From Phycomyces blakesleeanus NRRL 1555(-) (taxonomy: Eukaryota; Mucoromycota; Mucoromycetes; Mucorales; Phycomycetaceae), in the NCBI RefSeq assembly GCF_001638985.1, contig NW_017265144.1:372001-436000 (forward strand): 64,000 nucleotides of DNA. The letters run 5' to 3'. The notes beneath the pieces were generated by a model. It was given only the letters and a program-made list of their open reading frames with translations, ran no database searches and was not told the origin of the DNA. How positions within the stretch are numbered: the stretch's first letter is position 1; the number at the start of each line of letters is the position of its first letter. Positions 32,010-42,566 of the stretch are shown here, piece after piece. The translations under genes were made by a program, and so were the position numbers.

Positions 32010-34676
32010 TGTGAAGCTGGCGAGACTTCTTCGAAATATTTCTTTCGTGTGCTCAAACAGCGAGCCGCTGCAAAAACTATCTCCTCTCTTGTCGACCCTG
32101 TCACTGGCGCGATCTACACCTCTCCCGCGGATTTGCTTGGCCATACTCGCTCTTTCTACCAATCTCTTTACTCGCCGGAACCCATTGACTATCCTGCTGC
32201 ACACTCTCTTATCGACAAATTCCCACCTTCTGCCCGTCTGTCTTCCACTGACTCTGCCTACCTCATTGCTGATGTCACCTTGGATGACATTCTGTCTGTC
32301 CTTAAAGCCACCCCCATCAACTCTAGTCCTGGGATGGATGGTTTGCCCTACCCATTATGGGCTCGGCTCTTCTGTCACCCAACGGTCCAAAATCTTGCAG
32401 TTCAAGTCTATAATAATGCATTGCATGGTGTTTTTCCTCCATCTTGGCTGGAAACCGTACTTGTTCTCCTACCAAAAGCCGGTGACACTACCTCTCTCCG
32501 CAACTGGCGACCCATATCTCTTATAAACTGTGACGCCAAGTTGTTCACCAAAATGCTTACGTCCCGTTTACGATATGGTATCGACACACTCATAACACCA
32601 TTCCAAACGGGTTTTATGGCAGATCGGTTTATTGCTGACAATGGTTTGCTGACACGCCTTGCCATGTCACATGCACAAATAACCCAAGACCCATGTGTTG
32701 CCCTTCTTTTGGATCAGGAGAAGGCCTATGACCGTGTCCACCCTGCGTATCTTCGTCTTGTCCTGGCCAGAGCCGGTTTCCCCACAATTTTTGTTGACTC
32801 CATCTGTGGTCTCTTCTTTTCTACTCAAATCCACGTGAATGTGAATGGGCACATATCTTCTTCTTTTCTACAAAGCCGGGGGCTACGTCAAGGTGATCCT
32901 CTCTCCCCCTTGCTGTTTAACCTGGCCTTCGAACCTTTGCTTAGATCCATTCTCGCTTCTCCTGCCATCCGTGGTTTCCGATTTTTGGTTCCGCCATCTC
33001 TCTCATCGTCCTCTCCTGAGCTCTCACCACCTCCACTCAAACTTCTTGCTTATGCCGATGACCTTCTCGTCTTTCTTTCTCTGCCTGCCGAGATGAGTGG
33101 TCTACTCAACCTTTTGCGTATATTTGGCTTAGCCTCTAACGCGAAAGTCAATCTCCATAAGACAGTTGCTGTTGCTATGTCTGGACAATTTCATCCGGAT
33201 TGGGGCCCTGTATTGGATGCTGCTGATATTCACAGTCGACATGACTGTCACTCCGCCACTGCCATCCGTTACCTAGGCTTCCCATTGAGCTCACATCCGT
33301 CCCAGCTTGAGACCTTCCGTGCGGCTTTACTGGTCAAGCTTAGGAACCATTGCACGCTACTTTCTCAAAGATGCTTGTCCGTTCGTGGTAAAAGTATTGT
33401 GGCAAACTCACTTCTTCTCAGCTCAGTATGGCATATGCTATACGTAACTCCTGCACCGCTATCTTTCTTTGCTGCCATTCGCACTCATATTCGCTCGTTC
33501 CTGCGACTGGGTTTCGGTAGCCCTGGCTGGCCGCTTCTCTGTCTGCCACGCAAATCAGGCGGTTTGGGCCTGATTGATCCTGATCATCAACAACGAGCTC
33601 TTCAATTGCGCTGGATTCTCCCTATCTTGCATTCTCACTCTTTTTCTTCTACTTCCTTTATACTGCCATACCTCGAATTTATACTTCCTCTAAACTTTCG
33701 CGCTCCTTCTGCCAGTATCGCACTTTTGTTTCCCTGTAGTAGTGCAACTTGCCCGACTTCACTTCTTCCACTGCATCGCGCTTGTACCTCACTTCTTCCA
33801 GCTTCTCTCCCATCCAACTTGCAATTGCCGCCAACTGTGGTCCAACACTTCCCATTAACTTCAATATGGATGAACGTGCCACCCTTTGTTGACTCTTCTC
33901 TGAACCTGAAAACAATTCTGGTTTCTGACGCATTTTCTCTGGAGACTGATGACCGTCTTGTCCGCAAGGTTCGTGGTACGTTTTCTCGGGCACGTAATCG
34001 TATCGGTCATTTCTTCCAACAGATTGATTCTGGCAGGATGGTCCTCTGTCCTTGGTTTATCTCTTGCCTTGAACATCGACCTTCTACTGACACCCCTTCC
34101 CCCGATCTTTCCTCACTTCTTTCTTTGGTACGGTTGGACAACACTAGATTGGGTAAAGCTAGCACCGGATCTCTTCGACGCCATCTTCGCCCGCAAGTGC
34201 CCTCATCTCTAAATTCGTCTGTCCAATGGCGTAACTTCTGGTCTGTCTCTATACCCCACCACTGTCGCACAGTCTGGTGGAAAATGCTTTGGGATAGAAC
34301 GCCAACCCGAAAACGTCTCAATCTATTTATACCTCGACGCTTCCCCAGCTCATCTTGCATCTTTTGTCAAGATGCTACTGAAGATCAGTATCACTTTTTC
34401 TTTGGCTGTTCTATCAAACGGCAGGTGTGGAACGTCATTCTCTCTCGCTTTTGCCCGGCCTGGAACCTTGCTGAAATCTGCCTTCTCCTTACCAGAGGCA
34501 GCTTCCCACCACGTTCCTCCCATCAAGGCCTTTGGATTATCCTTTCCGCTGTCACTGCTAAAGCGATTTGGAGTGCTCATTGGAAATTTGTTTTTGATGA
34601 CCAACCCTTTCTGTCAGGCGTTGTGGCACAAAAAGCGTCCACTGTAATAGAAAAACACATCGGTACACTAGCTTAA
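32010..34676 (+). CDS. LINE ORF2 part 2: reverse transcriptase and zinc finger
   Basis: Reading on from the UAG gives 888 sense codons; the first Met would be at 32049 (875 residues). Reverse transcriptase motifs are in order: a pre-motif block with LLPKAGDTTSLRNWRPISL, QTGFMADR, DQEKAYDRV, GLRQGDPLSPLLF, then LLAYADDLLVF with the catalytic YADD, and LGFPLSS. The C-terminal region holds CIFC-x8-H-x4-C, the zinc-binding element common after LINE reverse transcriptases. No RNase H domain is obvious. The frame is otherwise open to a TAA at 34674, so only the UAG separates it from the endonuclease. Confidence 0.9.
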   Translation, partial: CEAGETSSKYFFRVLKQRAAAKTISSLVDPVTGAIYTSPADLLGHTRSFYQSLYSPEPIDYPAAHSLIDKFPPSARLSSTDSAYLIADVTLDDILSVLKATPINSSPGMDGLPYPLWARLFCHPTVQNLAVQVYNNALHGVFPPSWLETVLVLLPKAGDTTSLRNWRPISLINCDAKLFTKMLTSRLRYGIDTLITPFQTGFMADRFIADNGLLTRLAMSHAQITQDPCVALLLDQEKAYDRVHPAYLRLVLARAGFPTIFVDSICGLFFSTQIHVNVNGHISSSFLQSRGLRQGDPLSPLLFNLAFEPLLRSILASPAIRGFRFLVPPSLSSSSPELSPPPLKLLAYADDLLVFLSLPAEMSGLLNLLRIFGLASNAKVNLHKTVAVAMSGQFHPDWGPVLDAADIHSRHDCHSATAIRYLGFPLSSHPSQLETFRAALLVKLRNHCTLLSQRCLSVRGKSIVANSLLLSSVWHMLYVTPAPLSFFAAIRTHIRSFLRLGFGSPGWPLLCLPRKSGGLGLIDPDHQQRALQLRWILPILHSHSFSSTSFILPYLEFILPLNFRAPSASIALLFPCSSATCPTSLLPLHRACTSLLPASLPSNLQLPPTVVQHFPLTSIWMNVPPFVDSSLNLKTILVSDAFSLETDDRLVRKVRGTFSRARNRIGHFFQQIDSGRMVLCPWFISCLEHRPSTDTPSPDLSSLLSLVRLDNTRLGKASTGSLRRHLRPQVPSSLNSSVQWRNFWSVSIPHHCRTVWWKMLWDRTPTRKRLNLFIPRRFPSSSCIFCQDATEDQYHFFFGCSIKRQVWNVILSRFCPAWNLAEICLLLTRGSFPPRSSHQGLWIILSAVTAKAIWSAHWKFVFDDQPFLSGVVAQKASTVIEKHIGTLA

Positions 34677-34800
34677 GTATTTCCTGTCTAATTTCCTCTC
34701 CTGTTTCATTCCGTTTTTTTCTTATATTTTCGTATTTCCTCCCCCTTGTCTCTCTATCTCTTATCTGTTCAATTAAGTCCACTTTGATGGCATTTTAAAA

Positions 34801-34822
34801 GCTGCACGCAGAGCGTGGCAGC
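34801..34822 (+). other. 3' hairpin of the LINE RNA
   Basis: GCTGC-A-CGC, loop AGA, GCG-TG-GCAGC can fold into a bulged stem-loop some 20 nt before the A-tail. LINE reverse transcriptases of several clades recognise a 3' stem-loop of their RNA. That this one is used is inference. Confidence 0.6.
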
Positions 34823-34852
34823 AGATCAATAAAATACTAAAAAAAAAATATA

Positions 34853-34865
34853 TATACTACAGTCA
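34853..34865. repeat. LINE target-site duplication, right
   Basis: Exact copy of TATACTACAGTCA (29537-29549), directly after the A-rich tail of the LINE. Confidence 0.92.
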
Positions 34866-34931
34866 TTTATATATGAGGTCTTAGCCAGTCATAACAGATC
34901 CACAAAATAGGGTCCATCAAAACCCTTCTTT

Positions 34932-35280
34932 TTAGAAATATGTTGGAGTAAAGTATAGAATAGAAACAGATTCAAGCTTGCCAAATATAAATTCGCCATA
35001 TTCCCTGTAAAGTTCGGATTTCCAGTAGTTCTCTGATTTCACTTCCTCATACGAGATATTTTCTAAAGGCTTCCTGGCTTTATTCGACTGAAAATTTTTA
35101 TAGTATTAAAATTCAATATCGGATTCTTCTTCTGGAAGCTTTATAACGTCTACGCCGTCTCCCATATACTTGTCGCAAAAATCAAATGTATAGAACCAAT
35201 CAATATTGTGTCTTGCTACTATAGGGCACTCTGAACCTGTCTCCTTTCTTTCTCTTTCGTTCTTTTTATCTGATAATTGA
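34932..35280 (-). pseudogene. 3' relic of an F-box/LRR family gene
   Basis: About 115 codons on the minus strand match the family C-terminus: a Lys/Glu-rich linker, VARHNIDWFYTF, KLPEEESDIEF, a premature TAA in place of a residue before YYKNFQ, then LYREYGEFIFGKLES and a final stop at 34934-34932. The 5' part is missing beyond 35280, where a dispersed repeat begins. It shows that the family once extended further right. Confidence 0.8.
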
Positions 35281-35475
35281 CACCATGAATCTTATTCACT
35301 GGTGTTTCTTGTATCGCTCTTCGTAGTGAACTTCGAAGTAGTGATGTGTGTGTATAAATAATAAAGTAGTTAAATAGATCTTTTTATTCGTTCCTTAATA
35401 AAAATGTCTTTCTGCCCGTATTCATTTTCTTGGCACTGAGTTGGACATTTACACCACATAACCAACCCACCATAT
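35279..35475 (+). repeat. dispersed repeat R1
   Basis: About 195 bp, repeated in inverted orientation at 38763-38963 with roughly 80 percent similarity (shared GGTGTTTCTTGTATCGCTC, CCCGTATTCATTTTCTTG and CATAACCAACCCACCAT). No coding capacity. Possibly a retroelement terminal piece. Confidence 0.7.
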
Positions 35476-35478
35476 GTA

Positions 35479-35675
35479 ATTAGGCTAATCACCATTTTTC
35501 AGCATGAATTGGAAGATTAGCACACTACTTTATCTATTCTTTTAAATTTTATAACCCATTTTCTCGTCTTATAGCTTACAGTTTGCCTAAGCACGTAAAA
35601 CCTCATTGTGTAGCCCCTCACCCTGAAGTCTGAACAATAAAAACGTGAGGTATTACATCTCCGCCTACAAATATA
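35479..35675 (+). repeat. dispersed repeat R2
   Basis: Repeated in direct orientation at 39062-39281 (shared ATTAGGCTAATCA, TGAATTGGAAGA and GTGAGRTATTRCATYTCC). R1 and R2 are adjacent here, whereas at the second locus R1 is inverted. The pieces therefore moved or rearranged independently. Confidence 0.65.
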
Positions 35676-36563
35676 TATATATATCCTTTTACTCTAGTAC
35701 TCTTCTAATGCTTCGATTATTTATATTTTATTCAAGATTCCAGAGTCCATCTGGATAGAGTAAAATATTTGCCAGAACGCCGACTACTATTGACTGTAAT
35801 ACGGAGACAAAGCTAATATCAAGTGCAGGAAATCGCATTGGATATTCAGTACGCCTTCATGTGTTTTATTATGAGCCTGTATCACATAATGGCTTAATAT
35901 CCTTCTGTGTTTCTAACATATTTACTAAAATCTCCTGTTTTCTCAAGACTCGGTTGTATTATGTGATTTAAGGACAGTTCGTTTAGTATTAATATTTTGA
36001 GGCTTGTAGTATATAATTTTCTGTGAAATTACAAACGTTCTAACGTGAATACTCGAAGGATTTGTTTTCTGTCTATTGAAAAGTACTGTGAGTATGGAAG
36101 CGCTTTTGTCAGCAGTTTTAATAAAATCCTGGAAGAATACAAAATAATGGGAGTATGGAGCTCTTCTGACCAATATAATATAATCGGTCTGATACTATTT
36201 AACATTGTAGAAATGAGATTCTTGGTTAGATAGTGCCCTAGTTTAGCTACAAATATCTTACTAAACTCTCATTGTATATTCATGCTCAACGTTTGGTGCT
36301 ATACATAATCCAACAAAAAGCACGTTCCAAACTATTATACTGCTTTAAATTTTGTGGTAAATATTATTTAAAGATGTAAGAAAAGGCACGATTATTATTA
36401 GATAGATAAAATAGTTTGATACAAGTGAAGAGGAAAACATCAATATAATTCAAAATATAAAGAGATAGTATTTATTATAACTTTAAAAATCAAAATAAAA
36501 TTGATGAAGATAGTACATATATTATGATACCCTAACTATGTATATATATTTTTCTGGTATTAA
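35676..36563. other. AT-rich intergenic region, no gene seen
   Basis: Only short ORFs of low-complexity composition are present. I see nothing that can be supported as a gene or RNA. Confidence 0.5.
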
Positions 36564-36785
36564 TTAACAGCAATGGCATACTCCTCCTCTTCCTGGAATG
36601 CAAACCCAACAGCAATCAGCACTGCAATAAGGATCGGAAGATTTCTTGCATCTGTCTAAACATCCGTTGCACGCAGGAGTTGTAGCAAGATCAACACCTC
36701 TAGCTTCCAAGAAAGGCAGATTTGGCAAGGCAATTGTCATTTCGAAGGAAATCAAGAGCAAGAGCAATAAGATAAATTTGTGCAT
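36564..36785 (-). CDS. small secreted cysteine-rich protein
   Basis: The product is 73 residues when started at 36785 (MHKFILLLLLLISFEMTIA). This begins exactly at a classical signal peptide; the longer in-frame start at 36938 would bury it. A probable cleavage follows IALP or Ala-19. The mature part of about 50 residues has ten cysteines in the last 36: C-x2-C-x3-C-x7-C-x3-CC-x2-C-x7-C-x-CC. That pattern suggests five disulfides and a compact extracellular peptide. It does not match a family I can name. Possible roles include antimicrobial peptide, effector or wall-associated protein, and the sequence does not decide. It is an isolated gene in a gene-poor region with no intron. Confidence 0.75.
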   Translation of the reverse strand: MHKFILLLLLLISFEMTIALPNLPFLEARGVDLATTPACNGCLDRCKKSSDPYCSADCCWVCIPGRGGVCHCC

Positions 36786-38762
36786 TTTTGGCTTTGGTTG
36801 GCTTGTAGTGAGAATAAACGTGGAAGAAGTATGGGAAGTAGGCAGATCAAATGGAATGGAAAGGCAAATGGGCAGCTGGTGAACAAACCAAATGACTTTA
36901 AAGACAAAAGAAAGGGGATGCTGTTTACCGATGTTCAATTAGTCCATTATAAAGCTTTTTTTAAAATATATTAATATATATAGATATTAGTTTCTGAGAA
37001 GGATAATATACCGAGTTAACCAGATCAAAAGTAAGACGGCTTTACTATGAGTAAACTGTCATTTTTGTGACCTGGTACGATGCGGAGTGAAGCTAAAAGA
37101 CCTTATGAAGTTTGACAAAAAGAAATAGGGGACATTTTTTTTTCCTTCATAGAAAGGGTGCGAATAAAAGAGAAACGTTGTACTAGATATAATATGACTT
37201 GTATATATTTATATATATATATATTTCAAAAATAAGAATAATTAGGTGAAAATATTTTATGCTACAGTATAAATGAATCTTGGAGAGCTTGACTTTCTCA
37301 TGGTCTGTAAGACAATCTGTCGCTGAGTGAAAACATAACAGAAATACCACAATTCGCTAACATATTCTCTGTATACGTATGACTTCTTATCTTATACTAC
37401 CCTTATTAATACCATATTTTCTATTGTAGTACATTGTGTTTACATATGTATTTATACGCATATTAAAGTAACGGTGATCAAAAGCTTTAAAAAAATAGAA
37501 ACCATTTACAATAAAACATGGATTCAAGGCGCACAGAGCTATATAGCTAGTTACTCGGACAATCAATAGTTAAATCAACTTTCTCATGCCAGTAAATATG
37601 AACAAGTCATGTAAACCAATTACTTCCATCAGCTCTTGTGTAATTAGTCACAGAACATTCACCAGTTGATTGATTTCCCGTGGTTCTTGGTTTGCTTTCT
37701 GGTTTATTATGTGTTTATTAAAAAGAATATAATATTTTTAGATTCAAGATCCAGTTATACAATTGTATATTTTAAACTACTTTTATATATATATTTGCTA
37801 CTATTCAAACTTGGCGACCCTCTTCAGAAAGTATTTGAAACAGTTTGAAGATATTGTAGCTTATTTTGATATACTATTTCTCTCGAATATCGGATTATGG
37901 TTGGTTGATTGTGCTGGGTACTAGATCTTCTATATGGTACCTTTCTGTGTGTAAATGTATATTTATATTTATATATTGTAAAGGTTGGGTAAGAAAAGGC
38001 AAAAAAAAAATTCTTAAATAGATGATCACAAAGACGGGTCTCACTTGGAAGAAAAATATGCTATAAAATCATGGGGGGGGGGGGGCATTTGAATTTTATG
38101 TTACTTATGAAATATATTGATCTACCATTGACCAAAAGCCATTTTTTTGTTGTGAATCGCAAAAGACTCTTTTTTAAAAAAATATAAATATAGTAAATAA
38201 AAGCCTACTGCGATACAAGTCAGTAATTAAATAATAGCTACTTTCTTTTTTAAAAAAAAAGGTTATTGAAATAAAGGAAAAACATAAATGAGATAAAAAC
38301 ATAATTTTAAATATATGCTTAAAGTCCTCGAATCAAAAAGTAGTCTTATAATTTAAAGTGTTACAATAAAAATACTTAAAATCCAAGATGGCATCGTCCA
38401 CCCCGCCTCTTCTATAGTTTTTTTCCTCGAATCTCAGCTTCCGACCGGAACTTTATCTGAAAAATAAATATTCTTTATACAATTCAAAACTTTGGTATAG
38501 AGCGCTTTGCACCAGGCTTTCTTGTAGCACCAGCTTGCATCAAGTTATTCCCACCACGCACTCATCATTTTTTGTCCCATTTGTTGCGAAGTTTCTGGTA
38601 GTGTACTCACTTCCTGTTTCTCTACCTAAAAAAAAGCATAGCACCTGGCTTAAAGTATGGCAAAGATTCTTTGAACACATTTTTAAATTTCTGAATTTAA
38701 CCCAGAGTATCTATGTACTGGTTTTTCGAATTAGATCAACATCTCAACTCTCTCCATACTGA
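36786..38762. other. AT-rich intergenic region with G13 run
   Basis: No gene is supported. A run of 13 G at 38073-38085 stands out against the AT-rich background. Short TA microsatellites occur near 37205 and 37785. Confidence 0.5.
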
Positions 38763-38963
38763 CACATGGTGGGTTGGTTATGTGATGAAAATGTCCAACT
38801 CGGTGACAAGAAAATGAATACGGGTAGAAAGACAATTTTATTAAGAAACAAATAAAAAGAGCTATTTAACTACTTCGAACCATTTCTACAGCTACGTTAC
38901 TAATTCGAAGTTCATTGCGATGAGCGATACAAGAAACACCGGTGGATAAGATCCACCGTGTAA
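38763..38963 (-). repeat. dispersed repeat R1, inverted copy
   Basis: Reverse complement of the 35279-35475 repeat, diverged by about one fifth. See R1. Confidence 0.7.
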
Positions 38964-39061
38964 ATACCATGTTGTGGCCTGCATTATGTTGGCCAACTGG
39001 GAATGTCATTGGAGAAAAATCTTTGACGATATCACATTCTCTTCCATTGTTTCCACAGCCC

Positions 39062-39281
39062 CGGTTATTAGGCTAATCAAAGTCTTTCAGTGTGAATTGG
39101 AAGACTAGTCCGCTCTCTCGTTTAAACGTACTATCTTATCTGTCTCTTTCTCATTATAATTCATTTTCCTGCCACCATGCTTATAGTTTGTCTACACACT
39201 TAAAGCTTAACTGTGTAGTCACTCCCCCCGCTATCTAAGCATTTAAAATGTGAGATATTGCATTTCCACTTACAAAAGAAT
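39062..39281 (+). repeat. dispersed repeat R2, second copy
   Basis: Direct copy of 35479-35675. About 100 bp of unrelated sequence separates it from the inverted R1 copy. Confidence 0.65.
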
Positions 39282-40188
39282 AGGTAATATAAATTGGAAT
39301 TGAAACATATTTTCTATGTTTTTGTCATTAATAAAATCCCATGTATATTTTATTGCATTTTATTCGTTGTACCGTAGCTTTTTAATAGTATATTTCTATA
39401 GGCCTTTCTAAATAGAAGACTGCATTTTAATATTGTACTTTTATCATTTCTTTTTAAAAAAAAATAAACTAGGTTAGTTTTAAGCAATAATTTCTTTTAT
39501 TTTGTCTCTGCTTTGCTTTATCTTATTCTCAAATTATATTAACAAGATTTTATATATAAAAGATACATATACTGCAAAAGTCAATCGATTTAAGAATTAA
39601 GTATAATTCTAACAGTGAGCTTTTATCTTTAAGAAGAAGAAAGCCCTCATTTTATTTTTTATTTTTTGTGCTGTGATGTTAATATATATATATATATTGT
39701 TGTCTATAAGATTATAGTATTGTCATTATTTCTTTTTCATTTTATATTTCTTTAATTTATTATAAATAGCTTGTTAAATTGTTATTATTTTTAATAAATT
39801 AAAGCTACTTTTAATGAAATGATCTAGCTTATTTATTCTTTGATCAAAATGTCTAAAAACACTTACAGTTCAGCTAAAGATGATATAAAGTATTTAATAA
39901 AGGCTAAATATCTTATAAAATTTCTTTTCTTATTATTTCAGATTGCAATTGACTATCTATTTTATACTGTTATAAAAAAACAAAGGAATTTATGAGAACT
40001 TGTCTTTGTAGTGTTCCAGACACAAGGTTGTCATATTTAATATATAAAAGAGCATATTTATATTATTAAAGCCAAGTAGCTATTATCTTATCAATATATA
40101 CATGCGATAAATTAATCTGAATAAAATCTCATTACAGTCAGTGCTATATAAATTATATTACAGGGAGTATCAAGTTAATATTACAAGA
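39282..40188. other. very AT-rich DNA, no gene seen
   Basis: Long T- and A-rich stretches with only short ORFs. The phrase ATGAGAACTTGT at about 39991 recalls the start of the LTR-like repeats at 41988 and 43087, so a decayed copy may be present. Confidence 0.45.
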
Positions 40189-40366
40189 GCATTCACAGCA
40201 GTTTTTGTAAATTTAGATTTATTTGATCCACAGTAGTTTTTCTAAATAAATAATTTAATTATTTTTCTAGAAAATTATTTAACAGGTGTCTAAATTCAGC
40301 GCTTCACAAAAACAATCGAGCAATAGAAAGATATGATTTCAGGTTTAGATAAACTACTGTGAATGC
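40189..40366. mobile_element. 178-bp TIR element (MITE)
   Basis: Ends are GCATTCACAGCAGTTTTTGT on the left and, read inward from the right, GCATTCACAGTAGTTTATCT, an inverted repeat of about 25 bp. A second copy of the terminal motif lies inside near 40225. There is no coding capacity and no clear TA duplication. It resembles Tc1/mariner-derived MITEs and shares its terminal motif with 2895-3000. Confidence 0.6.
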
Positions 40367-40504
40367 TTTAAATTATCTCATCTTGAGGTATTCGGCATTG
40401 ATTTTGGGATAGTATCTCAATAATGAGAAAAGTAGATACTGCGAGTGTTATTTATTAAAGAGACAAAAATAATATTGTTTATGTGTTACTATTAAAATCC
40501 CTGT

Positions 40505-40640
40505 TGTGTAATGGTTGGTTTACACTGTATGAGAGTGTAGTATACGTGTGCATGGTGTATAACAGCTTCAGAGATTATTAACTTGCCAGGTTTATTAGCA
40601 AGAAGGAACTTGTGTTTGGTTGTAGAGTCTGCTATTTACT
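40505..40640 (+). repeat. dispersed repeat R3
   Basis: About 135 bp repeated in inverted orientation at 41790-41935 (shared AACTTGCCAG, TTAGCAAGAA and TGTTTGGTTGTAGAGTC). A shorter direct piece occurs near 43550-43615. Confidence 0.65.
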
Positions 40641-40734
40641 CAATTGTGTTGGGTATATCATAATAGTGACAAAAGTATTCGCAGTACCTGTACTGATTCT
40701 GGACTGATTAATAATATTCAATATGATTTATATA

Positions 40735-41126
40735 TGTTATATTTTTTAAAAAGAAAGAAAAACAAAGTGCAGACGAGAAGTATGGTGAGACTTTGTTTAT
40801 TGATGAAAAGAGAGATTATTCTCTATTGCTATTTGCTATGTGAGTTTATATAGACATTGCGTGCGTATTTGAGATAATGATATGAGTATATCATGTGATG
40901 TCTGTTTTTCTTATATCATAGATAATATATTGTTAAGTTGTTACCCACGCTCTTGTTCGAGTGATTAGTGATGTTGACTAAGGTGTATGACCTTGTTATT
41001 GGTATATTCTTTATTTAATGATAGTGTGAGAAATAATGTATAATTGATACTGGTCGCTTATTCAATAGGTCTTTATCTTATTGTCTGTGTACTCTATTTG
41101 AATCTACGATTATGTTGGATACAACA
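40735..41126 (-). mobile_element. LTR-like sequence, copy 1 (solo LTR)
   Basis: This is a 392-bp unit reading TGTTGTATCC...ATATAACA on the minus strand. It is about 80 percent similar to the 391-bp unit at 43826-44216 in the opposite orientation. Matching length, TGTT...AACA ends and a partial flank match (TATA on both sides) suggest a solo LTR rather than a TIR arm. No integrase, reverse transcriptase or gag was found between or beside the units. Confidence 0.6.
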
Positions 41127-41789
41127 GTATATATATAAATATGCTTAAGTCATTAACAAAAAAGAAAAGGGAAACACATTGTAATTATAAGAAAAGTTTA
41201 TAAAAGGATGTTTTAAAAGCAAGGCAAGCAGAAAACATAGAAAAATTAGGTAACCTATATCCCACCCATCTTATTTTAAGTATAAATCTAACTTGGTATA
41301 TAATTTTTCTATTGTATATAAACCACTTAATTAAAATAATTTTTAGATGATAAGTACATACCATGAAAGTATTATATGTTCAGAATTAAAGAACCTTAAT
41401 TGTCAGAGACTCTAAGCTGGTTTTTGATGATGTCAAACCTTGTCAAGGATGTTACATAGCTTAGAGCTTTAAGCTTTATTGTGTCCCTTATTTCATAAAT
41501 ATAAAGATTTATAAACCTGGCTATAGGAATGTGCTACTTTGAAAAGAACGTTTCTTCTTATCTTCTTTTCTTTTCTCTCTCTTTTATTCATATATTTTTG
41601 AAAGTTCTATTCAAGAAAAGCATAGAGTCGTTGCTTTCAGTATGCTGGTATCAGAATTACTTGTCAAAATTATGCTATCTATTAGATAATTTCTTGAACC
41701 CAAGAATATAATTTAGTGCTGTCTTATTTGCAAGGGCTGACTTCTAGATTTCCAGAAATCTCTTTATGAAAAAATTGTGATATACATAC

Positions 41790-41935
41790 CACTATTGAGT
41801 GAAGAACCGACTCTACAACCAAACACTAGTTCATTCTTGCTAATGAATCTGGCAAGTTAACAATCTCCAAAACTGTTACATATTAGACACATGTACATTT
41901 CACATTCATACAGTGTGAGCCAATCATTACATTAC
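41790..41935 (-). repeat. dispersed repeat R3, inverted copy
   Basis: Reverse complement of 40505-40640, diverged by about one fifth. Confidence 0.65.
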
Positions 41936-41987
41936 AGATGTTGTGGGGAGAAAATAAAGCAAAATACAATATAGACAAAAGAATTCG

Positions 41988-42566
41988 TGAGAACTTGTGT
42001 AGGTTGTTTATTTCAAAAGAAAAGCAAAGAATAATAAAATTCGATTGTTTTTCTACACAGAACTATCTACTGATATTTATATGTTTTTCTAATTTGTAAT
42101 TCAGTGTGTGCTTAAGTAATCTTTATCACGATGAGTCATCTTCCAGGAGTATTGTTCTTCTGGAAAGATTCGGAAAGACCAATTGATATGATACTTCTCC
42201 AGTCAGATCAGTCTGAGAGTTTTGGTAAAGAAGAGCATTTATGCTATTGGTAATATTTTACTATTCTGACCCAGATACTTAGGTAATGTTTCATAATATT
42301 AAATAGTTGTAGTTGTAGTCTCTCAATTAAGTATTTGTATAATAAAAGAAATATGTAGATGAAATATAATGATGCCATATATATAATGTATATGTATTTG
42401 TATATCTCATGTCATGGTAATAATAATAAATCATCAGTTATGTGTATGATGATCTGTGTATTAGCTAATATCATAAAGGCAGATCCGTTTGACTGGAATA
42501 GCTGAGGATATTATTTTATCCTTCAGTCTTACTCTCAGATTCAGCAGTAATCAATACTCATTTACA
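41988..42566 (+). repeat. LTR-like direct repeat R4, copy 1
   Basis: Runs from TGAGAACTTGTGTAGG to ACTCATTTACA, with TG...CA ends. It is matched by 43087-43543 at both ends and in the segment TTTGACTGGAATAGCTGAG. The middle parts differ in length. The pair could be a decayed LTR pair or two solo insertions, with about 520 bp of noncoding DNA between them. Confidence 0.5.

Larger units (their letters stand above)
29551..34852 (+). mobile_element. full-length LINE retrotransposon, copy 2
   Basis: This element of about 5.3 kb has all LINE hallmarks: flanking 13-bp target-site duplications, a short 5' leader (about 65 nt), gag-like ORF1, an endonuclease plus reverse transcriptase ORF2, a 3' hairpin, an AATAAAA signal and a short A-tail. 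Near identity with copy 1 implies recent activity. Its insertion point is about 70 nt beyond the 3' end of an F-box gene relic. All three ORFs share one frame, separated by single stop codons at 30960 and 32007. Confidence 0.95.

Noticed and set aside
29591..34782. Many ORFs opposite to or overlapping the LINE ORFs, and their mirror images at 126-2739
   Set aside because: They are shadow frames of GC-richer LINE coding sequence with no domain features.
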